Below, in pieces: positions 48,134 through 56,605 of a stretch of 56,605 bases of DNA. The notes under the pieces were generated by a model. That model was not told the DNA's origin and made no database searches. It saw only the letters and a program-made list of their open reading frames with translations. The stretch is from assembly GCF_001544215.1 (NCBI RefSeq), contig NZ_BCQB01000017.1, positions 1 to 56,605 on the forward strand. Reading direction: 5' to 3'. The DNA comes from Enterococcus durans NBRC 100479 = LMG 10746 (lineage in GTDB: Bacteria; Bacillota; Bacilli; Lactobacillales; Enterococcaceae). The stretch's first letter is position 1, and each line of letters opens with the position of its first letter. The translations under genes were made by a program, and so were the position numbers.

Positions 48134-49222
48134 TTAGCTTTTAGGAGTTTCTGGTACTTTGATATCTCCTGAAATGATTTTTTCTTTTGCTTCATCAATT
48201 GCTTTTTTCGCTTCATCTGAAAGTTGACCTTCAGTGATACCCACACCGTCTTCTTTCAATCCATAAACTGTGTGTTTGCCACCAGGGAATTTACCGTCAG
48301 CTGATTTTTGTGCTAAGTCTTCTACAACAGTTCCCACACCTTTAAGTGTAGATGTCAATGTGAAGTTTTTCTTTTCGCCATTTAAAGTGTAGTCGCCTTC
48401 GTCAGATTGGTCACGGTCAACACCGATTACCCAAACTTTTTTGTCGCCAGATTCATTCAATGATTTAGCTTCTTGGAATACACCGTTACCAGTACCACCT
48501 GAAGCATGGAAAATGATATCCGCATTTTGAGCGTACATACCTTGTGCAATTGAACGACCTTTATCTGGTGCTGAGAAGTCACCTGCATATTGGTTCAAGA
48601 CTTTTACATCTTTATTCAAAGCTTTCGCTCCTGCATCAACACCGGCTTTAAATCCAGCATCAAAACGGTCGATTACTTCACCTTTTACCCCGCCGATAAA
48701 TCCAACAGTATTTGTTTCAGTTGTGTATGCTGCTGCAATCCCTGCAAGATAAGAAGCTTCGTTATCTTTAAATGTTGCTGACACGACATTGTCTTTTCCT
48801 TCGATTACGTCATCGATAATCGCAAAGTTTGTTTCAGGATTAGAACCAGCTTGTTCTTCGATTGCAGGTTTCAATTTATAACCAATCCCAAAAATTGTTT
48901 TAAATCCGGCATTCAAGGCTTGGTCGATGTTTGGAATATAATCTGATTCATTTGATGATTGGAAGTATTGGAATCCATCATTTCCGCGTGAAAGATCATG
49001 GTCTTTCCCCCAAGCTTCTAGTCCTTCCCAAGCTGACTGGTTGAATGAACGGTCATCGACACCACCTGTGTCTGTGATCAATGCTGCAGTTGTTGTTTTT
49101 GAAGAGCTGCCTCCACCAGTGGAATCAGTAGAGTCTGAATCGCCGCCGTTGCCACATGCGCCCAATAATAATCCAGCAGATAACGCTACAGCACCTAAAC
49201 CAAATAATTTTGCTTTTTTCAT
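48134..49222 (-). CDS. BmpA-type nucleoside-binding lipoprotein
   Basis: This 362-residue substrate-binding lipoprotein captures nucleosides outside the membrane. It has a signal peptide and lipobox, LLLGACGNG, with lipidated Cys23, followed by a Ser/Thr/Gly/Asp-rich linker (about 24-50). The Bmp-family domain follows, with ALITDTGGVDDRSFNQSAWEG. The ATG at 49222 behind AGGGGG gives a correct signal peptide, while the upstream extension does not. It sits after cdd, so import and catabolism are linked. Confidence 0.92.
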   Translation of the reverse strand: MKKAKLFGLGAVALSAGLLLGACGNGGDSDSTDSTGGGSSSKTTTAALITDTGGVDDRSFNQSAWEGLEAWGKDHDLSRGNDGFQYFQSSNESDYIPNIDQALNAGFKTIFGIGYKLKPAIEEQAGSNPETNFAIIDDVIEGKDNVVSATFKDNEASYLAGIAAAYTTETNTVGFIGGVKGEVIDRFDAGFKAGVDAGAKALNKDVKVLNQYAGDFSAPDKGRSIAQGMYAQNADIIFHASGGTGNGVFQEAKSLNESGDKKVWVIGVDRDQSDEGDYTLNGEKKNFTLTSTLKGVGTVVEDLAQKSADGKFPGGKHTVYGLKEDGVGITEGQLSDEAKKAIDEAKEKIISGDIKVPETPKS

Positions 49223-49287
49223 TTCTGTAAAGCCCCCTAAAATAATTGTTTTATTTTTCAACAGTCAGCTGACTGAATGAACGTGAG

Positions 49288-49686
49288 TTATAAATCTTTT
49301 TCTGTAAATGCGTAAGGTAACAATCCCTCCACAGTTGTGGATTTCATGACACCGTCATCGCCAATCAAAGTTACTGGCATATCCGGTGAACAAAATTCAG
49401 CCATGACTTGCCGACAAGCACCGCAAGGAGAAATCGGATCTGGTGTATGCCCAGACACAACCAAGTGTGTAAATGACCTTTCTCCTTCAGAAATTGCTTT
49501 GAAGAATGCTGTACGCTCGGCACAATTTGTTAAGCCAAATGATGCATTTTCGATGTTGATTCCTTGATACGTTCGCCCTGATTCAGTCACTAAACATGCG
49601 CCTACAGGAAAATGAGAATATGGAACGTAGGCTTTATCCAAGGCCTCTATTGCAGTATCGATCCACTCTTGTTTCACTTCTGACAT
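49288..49686 (-). CDS. cdd: cytidine deaminase
   Basis: Cdd converts cytidine and deoxycytidine to uridine and deoxyuridine. The 132-residue protein has the zinc site Cys55 (NCAERTAF, with catalytic Glu57), Cys88 and Cys91 (PCGACRQ), and the VPYSHFPVGA substrate block. The ATG at 49686 follows AAGGAG; a longer frame to 49779 overlaps deoC and is rejected. Its products feed Pdp. Confidence 0.95.
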   Translation of the reverse strand: MSEVKQEWIDTAIEALDKAYVPYSHFPVGACLVTESGRTYQGINIENASFGLTNCAERTAFFKAISEGERSFTHLVVSGHTPDPISPCGACRQVMAEFCSPDMPVTLIGDDGVMKSTTVEGLLPYAFTEKDL

Positions 49687-49702
49687 AAGCTTCTCCTTAA
49701 AA

Positions 49703-50365
49703 TTAGTATCCTTCACCTGTTGAGCCAGACATGATCGAAACGCCTGCGCTAGTACCGATCCGTGTTGCTCCAGCTTCAACCATTGCTAAAGCTTCCGCTT
49801 CATTATGGATGCCACCTGATGCTTTCACACCCATTTCTGGGCCTACAGTTTGACGCATCAATCGAACATCTTCTACTTTGGCACCACCAGTTGAAAAACC
49901 AGTAGATGTTTTGACGAAATCTGCTCCAGCTGCTTTCGCAAGTTCGCAAGCTTTGATGATTTCTTCATGGTTTAGTAGCGCTGTTTCAATGATCACTTTC
50001 ACTAATGCACGATCTTTGGCTGCTTCAACTACTGCTTCGATATCTTGTTGTACTTTTCCATATTGTTGTGATTTCAATGCACCAATATTGATGACCATAT
50101 CTACTTCATCTGCGCCGTTTTCAATGGCATTTGTTGTTTCAAAAGCCTTTGTTTCTGATGTGTTAGCTCCTAGAGGAAACCCAATCACCGTGCATACCGC
50201 TACCGGTTCACCTTTTAGATTTTCTTTTGCTAAAGAAACCCATGTTGGATTGATACAGACAGAATAGAAATGATATTTCTTTGCTTCTTCAATGATGCGC
50301 ATGACATCCGTTTCTGAAGCATCTGCTTTTAAAATTGTATGGTCGATCATTCGATTCAATTCCAT
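49703..50365 (-). CDS. deoC: deoxyribose-phosphate aldolase
   Basis: DeoC splits deoxyribose-5-phosphate into glyceraldehyde-3-phosphate and acetaldehyde. The 220-residue class I aldolase has the Schiff-base Lys152 in FVKTSTGF, Lys181 in VKASGGI, and Asp89 in [10 protein letters not shown]. The ATG at 50365 follows a GGAGAG site. It is 16 bp after pdp and 17 bp before cdd. Confidence 0.95.
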   Translation of the reverse strand: MELNRMIDHTILKADASETDVMRIIEEAKKYHFYSVCINPTWVSLAKENLKGEPVAVCTVIGFPLGANTSETKAFETTNAIENGADEVDMVINIGALKSQQYGKVQQDIEAVVEAAKDRALVKVIIETALLNHEEIIKACELAKAAGADFVKTSTGFSTGGAKVEDVRLMRQTVGPEMGVKASGGIHNEAEALAMVEAGATRIGTSAGVSIMSGSTGEGY

Positions 50366-50380
50366 TTTTTTCTCTCCTTT

Positions 50381-51682
50381 TTATTCTGTGATAATGTCGT
50401 GTATTAATGTAGGCTTCTCTGCCGAATCACTGATTTCAATATTTTGATAAAGCAATTCTTTCACAGAAGAGATATCTTCTTCATTACTATAAATCGTTAA
50501 TAAAGATTCGCCCTCTTGGACAGGATCGCCGATTTTTTTATTTAATTTAAGCCCTACCGCATGATCAATAGCATCATCTTTCGTTTTACGGCCAGCTCCC
50601 AACATCATTGCGGCAATCCCCAACTCATTCGCAACAAGTTTCGACACAATGCCACTTTCCTTCGCAGGAAGCTCGCTTACATACTTCGCTGTCAACAATC
50701 GTTCAGGCTGATCCACCACGCTTGGGTCGCCCCCTTGATTTTGGATCATTTCTTTGAATTTCAACAAAGCTTTGCCAGATTCCAACGCTTCTTTAAGTTG
50801 AACTCTTGCTTCATCGATCGTAGCCGCTTGTTTTGCTAATACCATCATTTGGCTTCCCAATGCGTAACACATTTCCACCAAATCTTCCGGCCCGTTGCCT
50901 TTTAATGTATCAATAGCTTCGACGACTTCCAGACTGTTGCCAATTGCCTCACCCAATGGTTCAGACATATCAGAAATCACTGCAACTGTTTGTCGATTCG
51001 CTAGTTTACCAATACTTGTCATTGTTTTTGCTAATCGTCGGGCATCCTCGATGTTCTTCATAAATGCCCCATCACCAGTAGTGACGTCTAATACGATTGC
51101 ATCCGCTCCCGCGGCGATTTTTTTACTCATGATCGAACTTGCGATCAAAGGAATCGAGTCAACTGTCGCCGTCACATCCCGTAAGGCATATAACTTTTTA
51201 TCTGCTGGTGCAAGATTTCCCGATTGACCAATAACCGCAACCTTGCTGTCATTGACGATCCGGATAAATTCTTCATCAGGAAGTTCGATCTTAAACCCTG
51301 GGATCGCTTCTAATTTATCTAGCGTTCCGCCCGTATAACCAAGTCCTCTGCCAGACATTTTTGCCACTGTCACACCCACACTAGCTACTAACGGCGCTAA
51401 GATCAACGTTGTCGTATCTCCCACACCACCAGTCGAATGTTTGTCGACTTTGATCCCATCTAATGGACTCAAATCGATCACATCCCCTGAATGTGCAATT
51501 GCCAGTGTCAAGTCAGTAATTTCTCGATCCGTCATATCTTGATAGAAGATCGCCATTAGTAATGCGCTGATTTGATAATCAGGAATGTTACCACTCGTAT
51601 AATTCGTAATAATATAGTCGATTTCTTTCGTTGATAATTCGTTTCCGTCCCTCTTTTTTTCAATCAGATCCACCATTCGCAT
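50381..51682 (-). CDS. pdp: pyrimidine-nucleoside phosphorylase
   Basis: Pdp splits uridine and thymidine into base and pentose-1-phosphate. The 433-residue protein begins [18 protein letters not shown] and has the signature blocks [16 protein letters not shown] and [20 protein letters not shown]. The ATG at 51682 follows AAGGAGG. It is the first gene of the operon with deoC, cdd and the transporter, directly behind a LacI-type operator. It could also be a thymidine-specific DeoA; the Firmicute context favours the broader enzyme. Confidence 0.93.
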   Translation of the reverse strand: MRMVDLIEKKRDGNELSTKEIDYIITNYTSGNIPDYQISALLMAIFYQDMTDREITDLTLAIAHSGDVIDLSPLDGIKVDKHSTGGVGDTTTLILAPLVASVGVTVAKMSGRGLGYTGGTLDKLEAIPGFKIELPDEEFIRIVNDSKVAVIGQSGNLAPADKKLYALRDVTATVDSIPLIASSIMSKKIAAGADAIVLDVTTGDGAFMKNIEDARRLAKTMTSIGKLANRQTVAVISDMSEPLGEAIGNSLEVVEAIDTLKGNGPEDLVEMCYALGSQMMVLAKQAATIDEARVQLKEALESGKALLKFKEMIQNQGGDPSVVDQPERLLTAKYVSELPAKESGIVSKLVANELGIAAMMLGAGRKTKDDAIDHAVGLKLNKKIGDPVQEGESLLTIYSNEEDISSVKELLYQNIEISDSAEKPTLIHDIITE

Positions 51683-51710
51683 TGCCTGATCCTCCTTGTC
51701 TTCATTCGGT

Positions 51711-51738
51711 ATTATACAGGATTTTTATAAAAGGTAAA
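51711..51738 (-). promoter_or_regulatory. pdp operon promoter
   Basis: On the minus strand TTTACC (51733-51738) and a perfect TATAAT (51711-51716) are separated by 16 bp. Confidence 0.7.
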
Positions 51739-51742
51739 CCAC

Positions 51743-51764
51743 TTTAGTAAACCAGTTTACTAAA
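51743..51764. promoter_or_regulatory. LacI-type operator upstream of pdp
   Basis: TTTAGTAAAC (51743-51752) and GTTTACTAAA (51755-51764) are perfect inverted arms around CA. The motif GTAAACCA occurs twice (51734-51741 and 51747-51754). The palindrome lies just upstream of the -35, and the adjacent regulator is the obvious candidate to bind it. Confidence 0.75.
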
Positions 51765-51822
51765 AACGCAAAGGGCTATACTTAGCCTTTATAAACACTT
51801 ACATAAGCAATATACCGCCCAG

Positions 51823-52839
51823 TTAGCCCGTTGTCAATGTTTTTATGCTCTCACGAATAATTAATTTTGTTTCAAAGACTTTGTTCGGAACTTTGCGTTG
51901 AGGAAATTCAATCGTGTCGATCAAAAAGCGAGCAGCATAAAAACCAATATCAAAACTTGGTTGTTTAACCGTTGTCAATTTGGGGATCATATATTCAGAA
52001 AGTTTTAGCCCATCAAACCCAATGACTGAAATATCTTCCGGAATTTTTTTCCCTAACTCATCGATTGCTTGGTAACAACCAATCGCCATCGCATCATTCC
52101 CACAAAAAATTGCAGTAATATCTTTGTGGCGTAGCAATCTCTTGGAAGATTCATAACCACCTTGTACCGTCAATTCACCCTGTTCAACAAGTTTGCCGTT
52201 AAAAGGAATACCATGATCTTTTAGCGCATGGCGATATCCATTGAACCGCTCTTCCAATTGATAGTAACCAGTTGTTTCCTTCAGCATACCGATCTTAGTA
52301 TGTCCATTTTCAATGAACAACGATACCGCTTGGTAAGCCCCTTCATATTCTTTCACAAGCAATCGTCCATGATCTCTACGGTTTAGTCCCCGATCGATCA
52401 AGATGATCGGCATGTTCGTATAAAACCCACTATCTAAAGAATACGAATCAGGCAAGACATTCGGGGTAGCCAATAAGATGCCATCTACCGAACGATGAGA
52501 GAGTTCTTGTAAATATTTGATTTCATTCTCCTGACTATGCCGAGAATTACACAGCATGATCACATACCCCAACGGATTTAAATAACTTTCGACCCCTTCA
52601 ATCAATTTAGAGAAGAAAAAGTCGGTCACATCAGGCACGATCATCCCGATCGTCTTAGAATGACGATTGATCACATTGGAGGCAAAATAATCAGGTTTGT
52701 AGTGATGCTCATTCACGATCTCCAATACTTTTTTTCTGGTTTTATCACTAAAGCGACTTCCTTTATTGTTCAATATCTGTGAGACCGTCGTCACAGAAAC
52801 GCCAGCCATCTCTGCGATATCTCTGATCGTTAATTTCAC
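51823..52839 (-). CDS. LacI-family transcriptional repressor, probable nucleoside regulator
   Basis: This 338-residue protein has an N-terminal LacI helix-turn-helix (TIRDIAEMAGVSVTTVSQIL, about 3-22) with hinge region near 50-60. A periplasmic-binding-protein-like effector domain follows, with TIGMIVPDVTDFFF and GFDGLKLSEYMIPKLTTVKQP. The start is a GTG at 52839 behind AAAGGGGGAG. It is transcribed toward the nucleoside operon, so a CytR-like role with nucleoside or ribose as inducer is inferred. A similar half-site lies upstream of its own gene. Confidence 0.88.
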   Translation of the reverse strand: MKLTIRDIAEMAGVSVTTVSQILNNKGSRFSDKTRKKVLEIVNEHHYKPDYFASNVINRHSKTIGMIVPDVTDFFFSKLIEGVESYLNPLGYVIMLCNSRHSQENEIKYLQELSHRSVDGILLATPNVLPDSYSLDSGFYTNMPIILIDRGLNRRDHGRLLVKEYEGAYQAVSLFIENGHTKIGMLKETTGYYQLEERFNGYRHALKDHGIPFNGKLVEQGELTVQGGYESSKRLLRHKDITAIFCGNDAMAIGCYQAIDELGKKIPEDISVIGFDGLKLSEYMIPKLTTVKQPSFDIGFYAARFLIDTIEFPQRKVPNKVFETKLIIRESIKTLTTG

Positions 52840-52867
52840 TTCTTCTCCCCCTTTGTATAAATTCTTT

Positions 52868-52878
52868 TTTAGTTTACC
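52868..52878. promoter_or_regulatory. operator-like half-site upstream of the LacI-type gene
   Basis: TTTAGTTTACC shares AGTTTAC with the pdp operator arm and lies about 30 bp before the regulator start. It may allow autoregulation. Confidence 0.35.
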
Positions 52879-52956
52879 AAAACCCTTTCAAAAAGAATAG
52901 CTAGAAAATAGACAGAATGCTCTACTTCCCCTTTTTTATCTAAGCTTCAACGAAAC

Positions 52957-52990
52957 AAAAAAAAGCCGAGACATTTCTATGCCTCAGCCT
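52957..52990 (-). terminator. terminator of the methyltransferase gene
   Basis: GCCGAGACAT (52966-52975) pairs with ATGCCTCAGC (52980-52989), and the minus-strand RNA continues with a run of T residues. It lies about 130 bp after the stop of the methyltransferase gene and separates it from the LacI-type gene. Confidence 0.85.
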
Positions 52991-53117
52991 CCTAGATCTA
53001 TATAAATCATCTCTCAAAATATTCTACTCATAGCAAAAAAATTTATAACCATTCACATCGCTGCTTTTCTAAAAAGAGCAAAAAACGATGAATAGTCACG
53101 ATATCCCATTATTTCAT

Positions 53118-53723
53118 TTATTCTTTCACACTTTTGATAATGTAGTAGCCTTTGTCTTTAGTAATGATCTCCGCATTCCCAAAAGTTTCTAGCATTTTTT
53201 TTTGTGCGCTCGGTGCTCCCTGTTTCTTTTGGATCACGATCGTCAATGTTCCACCTGTTTTTAATCGTGGATACGCCTCCGTCAATATTTCATGGACCAC
53301 TTTTTTCCCTGCACGGATAGGCGGATTACTGACAATAGCAGCATAGCCTTCTTCTTGGACATCTTCATAGATATTTGATTGGTGGATCTCCACATTTTTA
53401 ATTTGGTTCCGTTTGGCATTCCCCTGCGCCAACTCAACTGCCCGTGAGTTGATATCGACCATCTCCACCATTCGCTGACTCTCAAAAGCAATGGCTAATC
53501 CGATTGGTCCATAGCCACAACCAACATCTAATATCTTCCCTTCACTTGGTAATTCTTCCCAGTCAAATGCATCAATCAATACACGTGAACCGTAATCGAC
53601 TGTTTCACGTGAAAATACGCCAGAATCAGTCACAAATCGGAATATTTTTCCTTTTAATTCAAAGGGCCATTCCTCAAAATCATGGGCTGTATCGGGGTTT
53701 TCTGAATAATAGTGGTTTGTCAT
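53118..53723 (-). CDS. class I SAM-dependent methyltransferase, RsmC-like
   Basis: This 201-residue methyltransferase resembles RsmC, which methylates guanine in 16S rRNA. Motif I is DVGCGYGPIG (66-75) and the catalytic-site motif is NPPI (133-136). It begins MTNHYYSENPDTAHDFEEWP, as in the short Firmicute members that lack the N-terminal domain of E. coli RsmC. The ATG at 53723 follows AAGGGTGG. The target nucleotide is inferred. A parS-like site lies within the gene at 53601-53616. Confidence 0.88.
   Translation of the reverse strand: MTNHYYSENPDTAHDFEEWPFELKGKIFRFVTDSGVFSRETVDYGSRVLIDAFDWEELPSEGKILDVGCGYGPIGLAIAFESQRMVEMVDINSRAVELAQGNAKRNQIKNVEIHQSNIYEDVQEEGYAAIVSNPPIRAGKKVVHEILTEAYPRLKTGGTLTIVIQKKQGAPSAQKKMLETFGNAEIITKDKGYYIIKSVKE
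53601..53616. other. parS-like site
   Basis: TGTTTCACGTGAAAAT matches 14 of 16 positions of the classical ParB site TGTTTCACGTGAAACA, including the 12-bp central palindrome. It lies inside the methyltransferase gene, codons of which do not obviously force the motif. Confidence 0.5.
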
Positions 53724-53892
53724 AATGTCCACCCTTCTTACTTTGTTAGTTGTCCATAGTCTATCGTTTTATGTACAGAGGTGCAAGTCAGACTAGAACC
53801 CTTGAGAGTTATTTTTTCTTCCGACTATGGAAAAATACCCAAAAAAGACAAAGCTTTCCTCCCAAGTGGTGGGGTTTAGGAATGTTTTGTGT

Positions 53893-53898
53893 TAAAAT
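53893..53898 (+). promoter_or_regulatory. possible coaA extended -10 element
   Basis: TGTTAAAAT gives a TGn-TAAAAT extended -10 42 bp before the coaA start. No good -35 is seen. Confidence 0.35.
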
Positions 53899-53939
53899 AA
53901 ATCCATTGATGGGAGAATGCAGGAGGCTATGAGGCTATT

Positions 53940-54863
53940 ATGAACGATCCAATGAATTACTACCGTGTCGCAAGAGAAGAATGGCGTGAATTTTATCGTA
54001 ACGGGCAAGCACCATTGACCCAAGATGAATTAGATAAAATCAAGAGTTTGAATGACCGTATTTCGATGCAAGATGTTCGAGACATTTATGTTCCTCTTGC
54101 TCATCTGATCTATCTTTATATGAAAGAATTTGAGTCTCTTACTTTGAGTAAAGGTCTTTTTCTTCATAAATACGTGGAGGTATCGCCATTCATCATTGGG
54201 ATCGCCGGAAGTGTCGCCGTTGGTAAAAGCACCACTGCTCGCCTACTGCAAACAATCTTATCTCGTACCTTTAAGCGGAGAAATGTTCAGTTGATTACAA
54301 CTGACGGTTTTCTCTATCCTAACAAGGTCTTAAAAGAACGAGGGATCATGGATCGTAAAGGATTCCCAGAAAGTTACAATATGGAAATGCTCATTGACTT
54401 CCTAAATAAAGTCAAATCCGGTCAGGAAGAAATCAAAGTCCCAGTCTACTCACATGACGTCTATGATATCATTCCTGATGAATATGAGTTGATCCAACAA
54501 CCAGATATTTTGATCGTTGAAGGAATCAACACACTTCAACTACCAGCCAACCAACAAATTTACGTCAGCGACTTTTTTGACTTTTCCGTTTACGTTGACG
54601 CAGATTCATCACTGATCGAAAAATGGTACCTTGATCGTTTCGGTGCCTTGCTCGATACAGCTTTTCAAAATCCACAAAACTATTACTATCGATTTGCTAT
54701 CGGCGATCGCGAAGATGCGTTCAAAATGGCAAAAGAAGTATGGAAAAATGTGAATTTAAAGAATTTAAACGAATATATCTTGCCTACTCGCAGCAGAGCA
54801 GATATAATTCTCCATAAAACTGAAAATCATATCATCGATTCGATTTTCATGCGAAAATATTAG
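53940..54863 (+). CDS. coaA: type I pantothenate kinase
   Basis: CoaA phosphorylates pantothenate, the first step of coenzyme A synthesis. The 307-residue protein has Walker A GSVAVGKST (90-98) and the conserved blocks ITTDGFLYPNKVL, GFPESYNMEMLIDF and ILIVEGINTLQL. The ATG at 53940 lies 13 bases after AGGAGG, a long spacing; a closer GAGG lies at 53931-53934. It is divergent from the methyltransferase and followed by guaA. Confidence 0.95.
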   Translation: MNDPMNYYRVAREEWREFYRNGQAPLTQDELDKIKSLNDRISMQDVRDIYVPLAHLIYLYMKEFESLTLSKGLFLHKYVEVSPFIIGIAGSVAVGKSTTARLLQTILSRTFKRRNVQLITTDGFLYPNKVLKERGIMDRKGFPESYNMEMLIDFLNKVKSGQEEIKVPVYSHDVYDIIPDEYELIQQPDILIVEGINTLQLPANQQIYVSDFFDFSVYVDADSSLIEKWYLDRFGALLDTAFQNPQNYYYRFAIGDREDAFKMAKEVWKNVNLKNLNEYILPTRSRADIILHKTENHIIDSIFMRKY

Positions 54864-54865
54864 CA

Positions 54866-54888
54866 TTTTAAAATAGTTTCATCTATTT
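54866..54888 (+). terminator. weak hairpin between coaA and guaA
   Basis: AAAATAG and CTATTTT arms flank a six-base loop directly after coaA. The stem is short and AT-rich and probably only partly effective. Confidence 0.45.
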
Positions 54889-54922
54889 TGAGATAAAATT
54901 TAAAGGGATAGGGGTAATAAAT

Positions 54923-56488
54923 GTGACAAACGTTGCCGATATGACAAACGTTGAAAAGATTATCGTATTAGATTATGGTAGCCAGTATAACCAATTGATT
55001 ACACGACGAATCCGTGATTTGGGAGTCTTTTCCGAACTATTGAGCCACCGCATTACTGCAGAAGAAGTAAAAGCAATGAATCCGAAAGGGATCATTCTTT
55101 CTGGTGGACCAAACAGTGTGTATGATGAAAATGCTTTTGGAATCGATCCAGAGATCTTTAACTTAGGAATTCCAGTATTAGGGATTTGTTATGGTATGCA
55201 ATTGATCACTTATAAATTAGGTGGATCAGTTGAACCAGCCAAAAACCGCGAATACGGAAAAGCACTCTTAGAAGTAACTGCTGACGATGCTGTGTTGTTC
55301 AATGAGACACCAAAACAACAAACTGTTTGGATGAGTCATGGTGACTTAGTAACAAAAGTTCCTGAAGGTTTTGAAATCGTCGGAACAAGCAAAGATTGCC
55401 CAATTGCATCAATCCAAGATACAACACGCAACTTCTATGGTATCCAATTCCATGCAGAAGTGCGTCATTCCGAATACGGAATCGAATTATTACGTCACTT
55501 TGCATTTGATGTCTGCCATTGCGAAGGCAACTGGACAATGGATAACTTCATCGATATGCAAATCGAAAAAATCCGTCAACAAGTAGGCGACAAAAAAGTT
55601 TTACTTGGTCTTTCAGGCGGCGTAGACTCTAGTGTTGTCGGCGTTCTTTTACAAAAAGCAATCGGTGATCAATTAACATCGATCTTCGTTGACCATGGCC
55701 TATTACGTAAAGGCGAAGCTGACCAAGTAATGGAAAGCCTAGGCGGTAAATTTGGCTTGAACATCATCAAAGTCGATGCCAAAAAACGTTTCCTAGATAA
55801 ACTAGCTGGTGTTTCTGATCCTGAACAAAAACGCAAAATCATCGGAAATGAATTTGTGTATGTTTTTGATGATGAAGCAACGAAATTAGCTGGTGAAGAA
55901 GGCGTTGCTTTCTTGGCACAAGGCACACTTTATACTGACGTGATCGAAAGTGGTACTGAGACAGCTCAAACAATCAAGTCTCACCACAACGTTGGTGGTC
56001 TTCCAGAAGATATGCAATTTGAATTAATCGAACCTTTGAACACACTCTTCAAAGATGAAGTCCGTGAATTAGGAACACAATTAGGTATGCCCGATTCAAT
56101 CGTATGGCGTCAACCTTTCCCTGGACCAGGTCTAGGTATCCGTGTACTAGGTGAAATCAGTGAAGAAAAATTAGAAATCGTCCGCGAATCTGATGCAATC
56201 TTGCGTGAAGAAATCGCTGCGGCTGGATTAGATCGTGACATCTGGCAATACTTTACAGTCTTACCAGGTATCCGTTCTGTTGGTGTTATGGGCGATGGCC
56301 GTACGTATGATTACACTGTCGGTATCCGCGCTGTTACTTCCATCGATGGCATGACAGCTGACTTTGCTCGCATCCCTTGGGACGTCTTGCAAAAAATCTC
56401 TGTTCGTATCGTCAACGAAGTGGCACACGTCAACCGTATCGTGTACGATATCACGTCTAAACCACCTGCAACTGTGGAGTGGGAATAA
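54923..56488 (+). CDS. guaA: GMP synthase (glutamine-hydrolysing)
   Basis: GuaA converts XMP to GMP using glutamine. The 521-residue protein has an amidotransferase domain with Cys89 (GICYGMQ), His177 and Glu179 (FHAE), and an ATP-pyrophosphatase domain with SGGVDS (231-236). The C-terminal dimer domain ends PPATVEWE. The GTG at 54923 follows AGGGG by seven bases; an ATG at 54941 lacks a site. The first codons contain a tandem duplication giving [12 protein letters not shown]. The 3' end of guaA is a known integration site for genomic islands. Confidence 0.96.
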   Translation: MTNVADMTNVEKIIVLDYGSQYNQLITRRIRDLGVFSELLSHRITAEEVKAMNPKGIILSGGPNSVYDENAFGIDPEIFNLGIPVLGICYGMQLITYKLGGSVEPAKNREYGKALLEVTADDAVLFNETPKQQTVWMSHGDLVTKVPEGFEIVGTSKDCPIASIQDTTRNFYGIQFHAEVRHSEYGIELLRHFAFDVCHCEGNWTMDNFIDMQIEKIRQQVGDKKVLLGLSGGVDSSVVGVLLQKAIGDQLTSIFVDHGLLRKGEADQVMESLGGKFGLNIIKVDAKKRFLDKLAGVSDPEQKRKIIGNEFVYVFDDEATKLAGEEGVAFLAQGTLYTDVIESGTETAQTIKSHHNVGGLPEDMQFELIEPLNTLFKDEVRELGTQLGMPDSIVWRQPFPGPGLGIRVLGEISEEKLEIVRESDAILREEIAAAGLDRDIWQYFTVLPGIRSVGVMGDGRTYDYTVGIRAVTSIDGMTADFARIPWDVLQKISVRIVNEVAHVNRIVYDITSKPPATVEWE

Positions 56489-56605
56489 AGAGCCAACATA
56501 ATATGGATGGGGAACGCCTATAAATCAACATTCTTCAGTTGCTAAAGAGCTTGATTTTCATTAAAAATGATATGGTTCCCTACCATTCTCCCTACCAAAA
56601 ATCGG
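56489..56605. other. sequence after guaA with short direct repeats
   Basis: No gene is visible before the window ends. TCCCTACC occurs at 56577-56584 and again at 56589-56596, a 12-bp period. Such spaced repeats resemble integrase arm sites, so an element integrated at the guaA 3' end may begin here. Confidence 0.35.

Noticed and set aside
53583-53592. Second CACGTGAA near the parS-like site
   Set aside because: Only eight bases match; the flanks do not fit a ParB site.
53750-53932. 60-codon plus-strand frame upstream of coaA
   Set aside because: It has no ribosome binding site and spans the divergent promoter region.

Overview
This window is chromosomal DNA of a low-GC Gram-positive coccus, almost certainly an Enterococcus and probably of the E. 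faecium/hirae/durans/mundtii group. The evidence is the AcpB-type acyl carrier protein beside plsX, zinc-ribbon S14, zinc-lid adenylate kinase, strong AGGAGG ribosome binding sites, frequent GTG starts, and dispersed enterococcal-looking intergenic repeats. Species was not tested by any search. Most genes lie on the minus strand. If they follow leading-strand bias, the replication origin lies beyond the right-hand end.

Layout from left to right. 1-683 is the right end of an ISL3-family insertion sequence abutting the terminator of acpB. 738-6414 is a lipid and repair cluster: acpB, plsX, recG, fakA and an Asp23-family gene. FakA, PlsX and AcpB together form a route for using exogenous fatty acids. 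6685-9920 on the plus strand holds rpmB and a large YfhO-family membrane protein. 9970-13209 holds truA and the ECF vitamin-transporter module ecfT/ecfA2/ecfA1. 13483-27602 is the full S10-spc-alpha ribosomal superoperon, including adk, secY, infA, rpmJ, rpoA and rplQ. It has its own promoter and leader, plus an internal promoter before infA.

28102-33274 is a sugar-catabolic cluster: a PRD regulator, split fructose-type PTS EIIA, EIIB and EIIC, and two class II aldolases. It sits between tuf and rpsJ, where the str and S10 operons are adjacent in Bacillus. 33465-37979 is the str operon (rpsL, rpsG, fusA, tuf). 38292-40879 on the plus strand carries rpiA, a serine-recombinase-like protein with altered catalytic residues, a possible small RNA, and gpmA. 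40948-52839 is a nucleoside salvage region: a LacI-type regulator, then pdp, deoC, cdd, a BmpA-type lipoprotein and its ABC transporter, then deoB, punA and deoD. It imports nucleosides, splits them to bases and pentose phosphates, and feeds glycolysis. A perfect palindrome overlaps the pdp promoter. 53118-56488 holds an RsmC-like methyltransferase containing a parS-like site, coaA and guaA. The sequence after guaA carries short direct repeats that may be integrase arm sites.

The window is mainly conserved core genome; no defence system, CRISPR array or prophage was found. The less ordinary material is: (i) three related 45-175 bp inverted-repeat elements (27881, 42651, 47949), with a different repeat pair at 47721/47842; (ii) a 162-nt structured spacer inside the spc operon; (iii) the recombinase-like protein; (iv) the two-aldolase PTS cluster; (v) the parS-like site; and (vi) the possible integration site after guaA.
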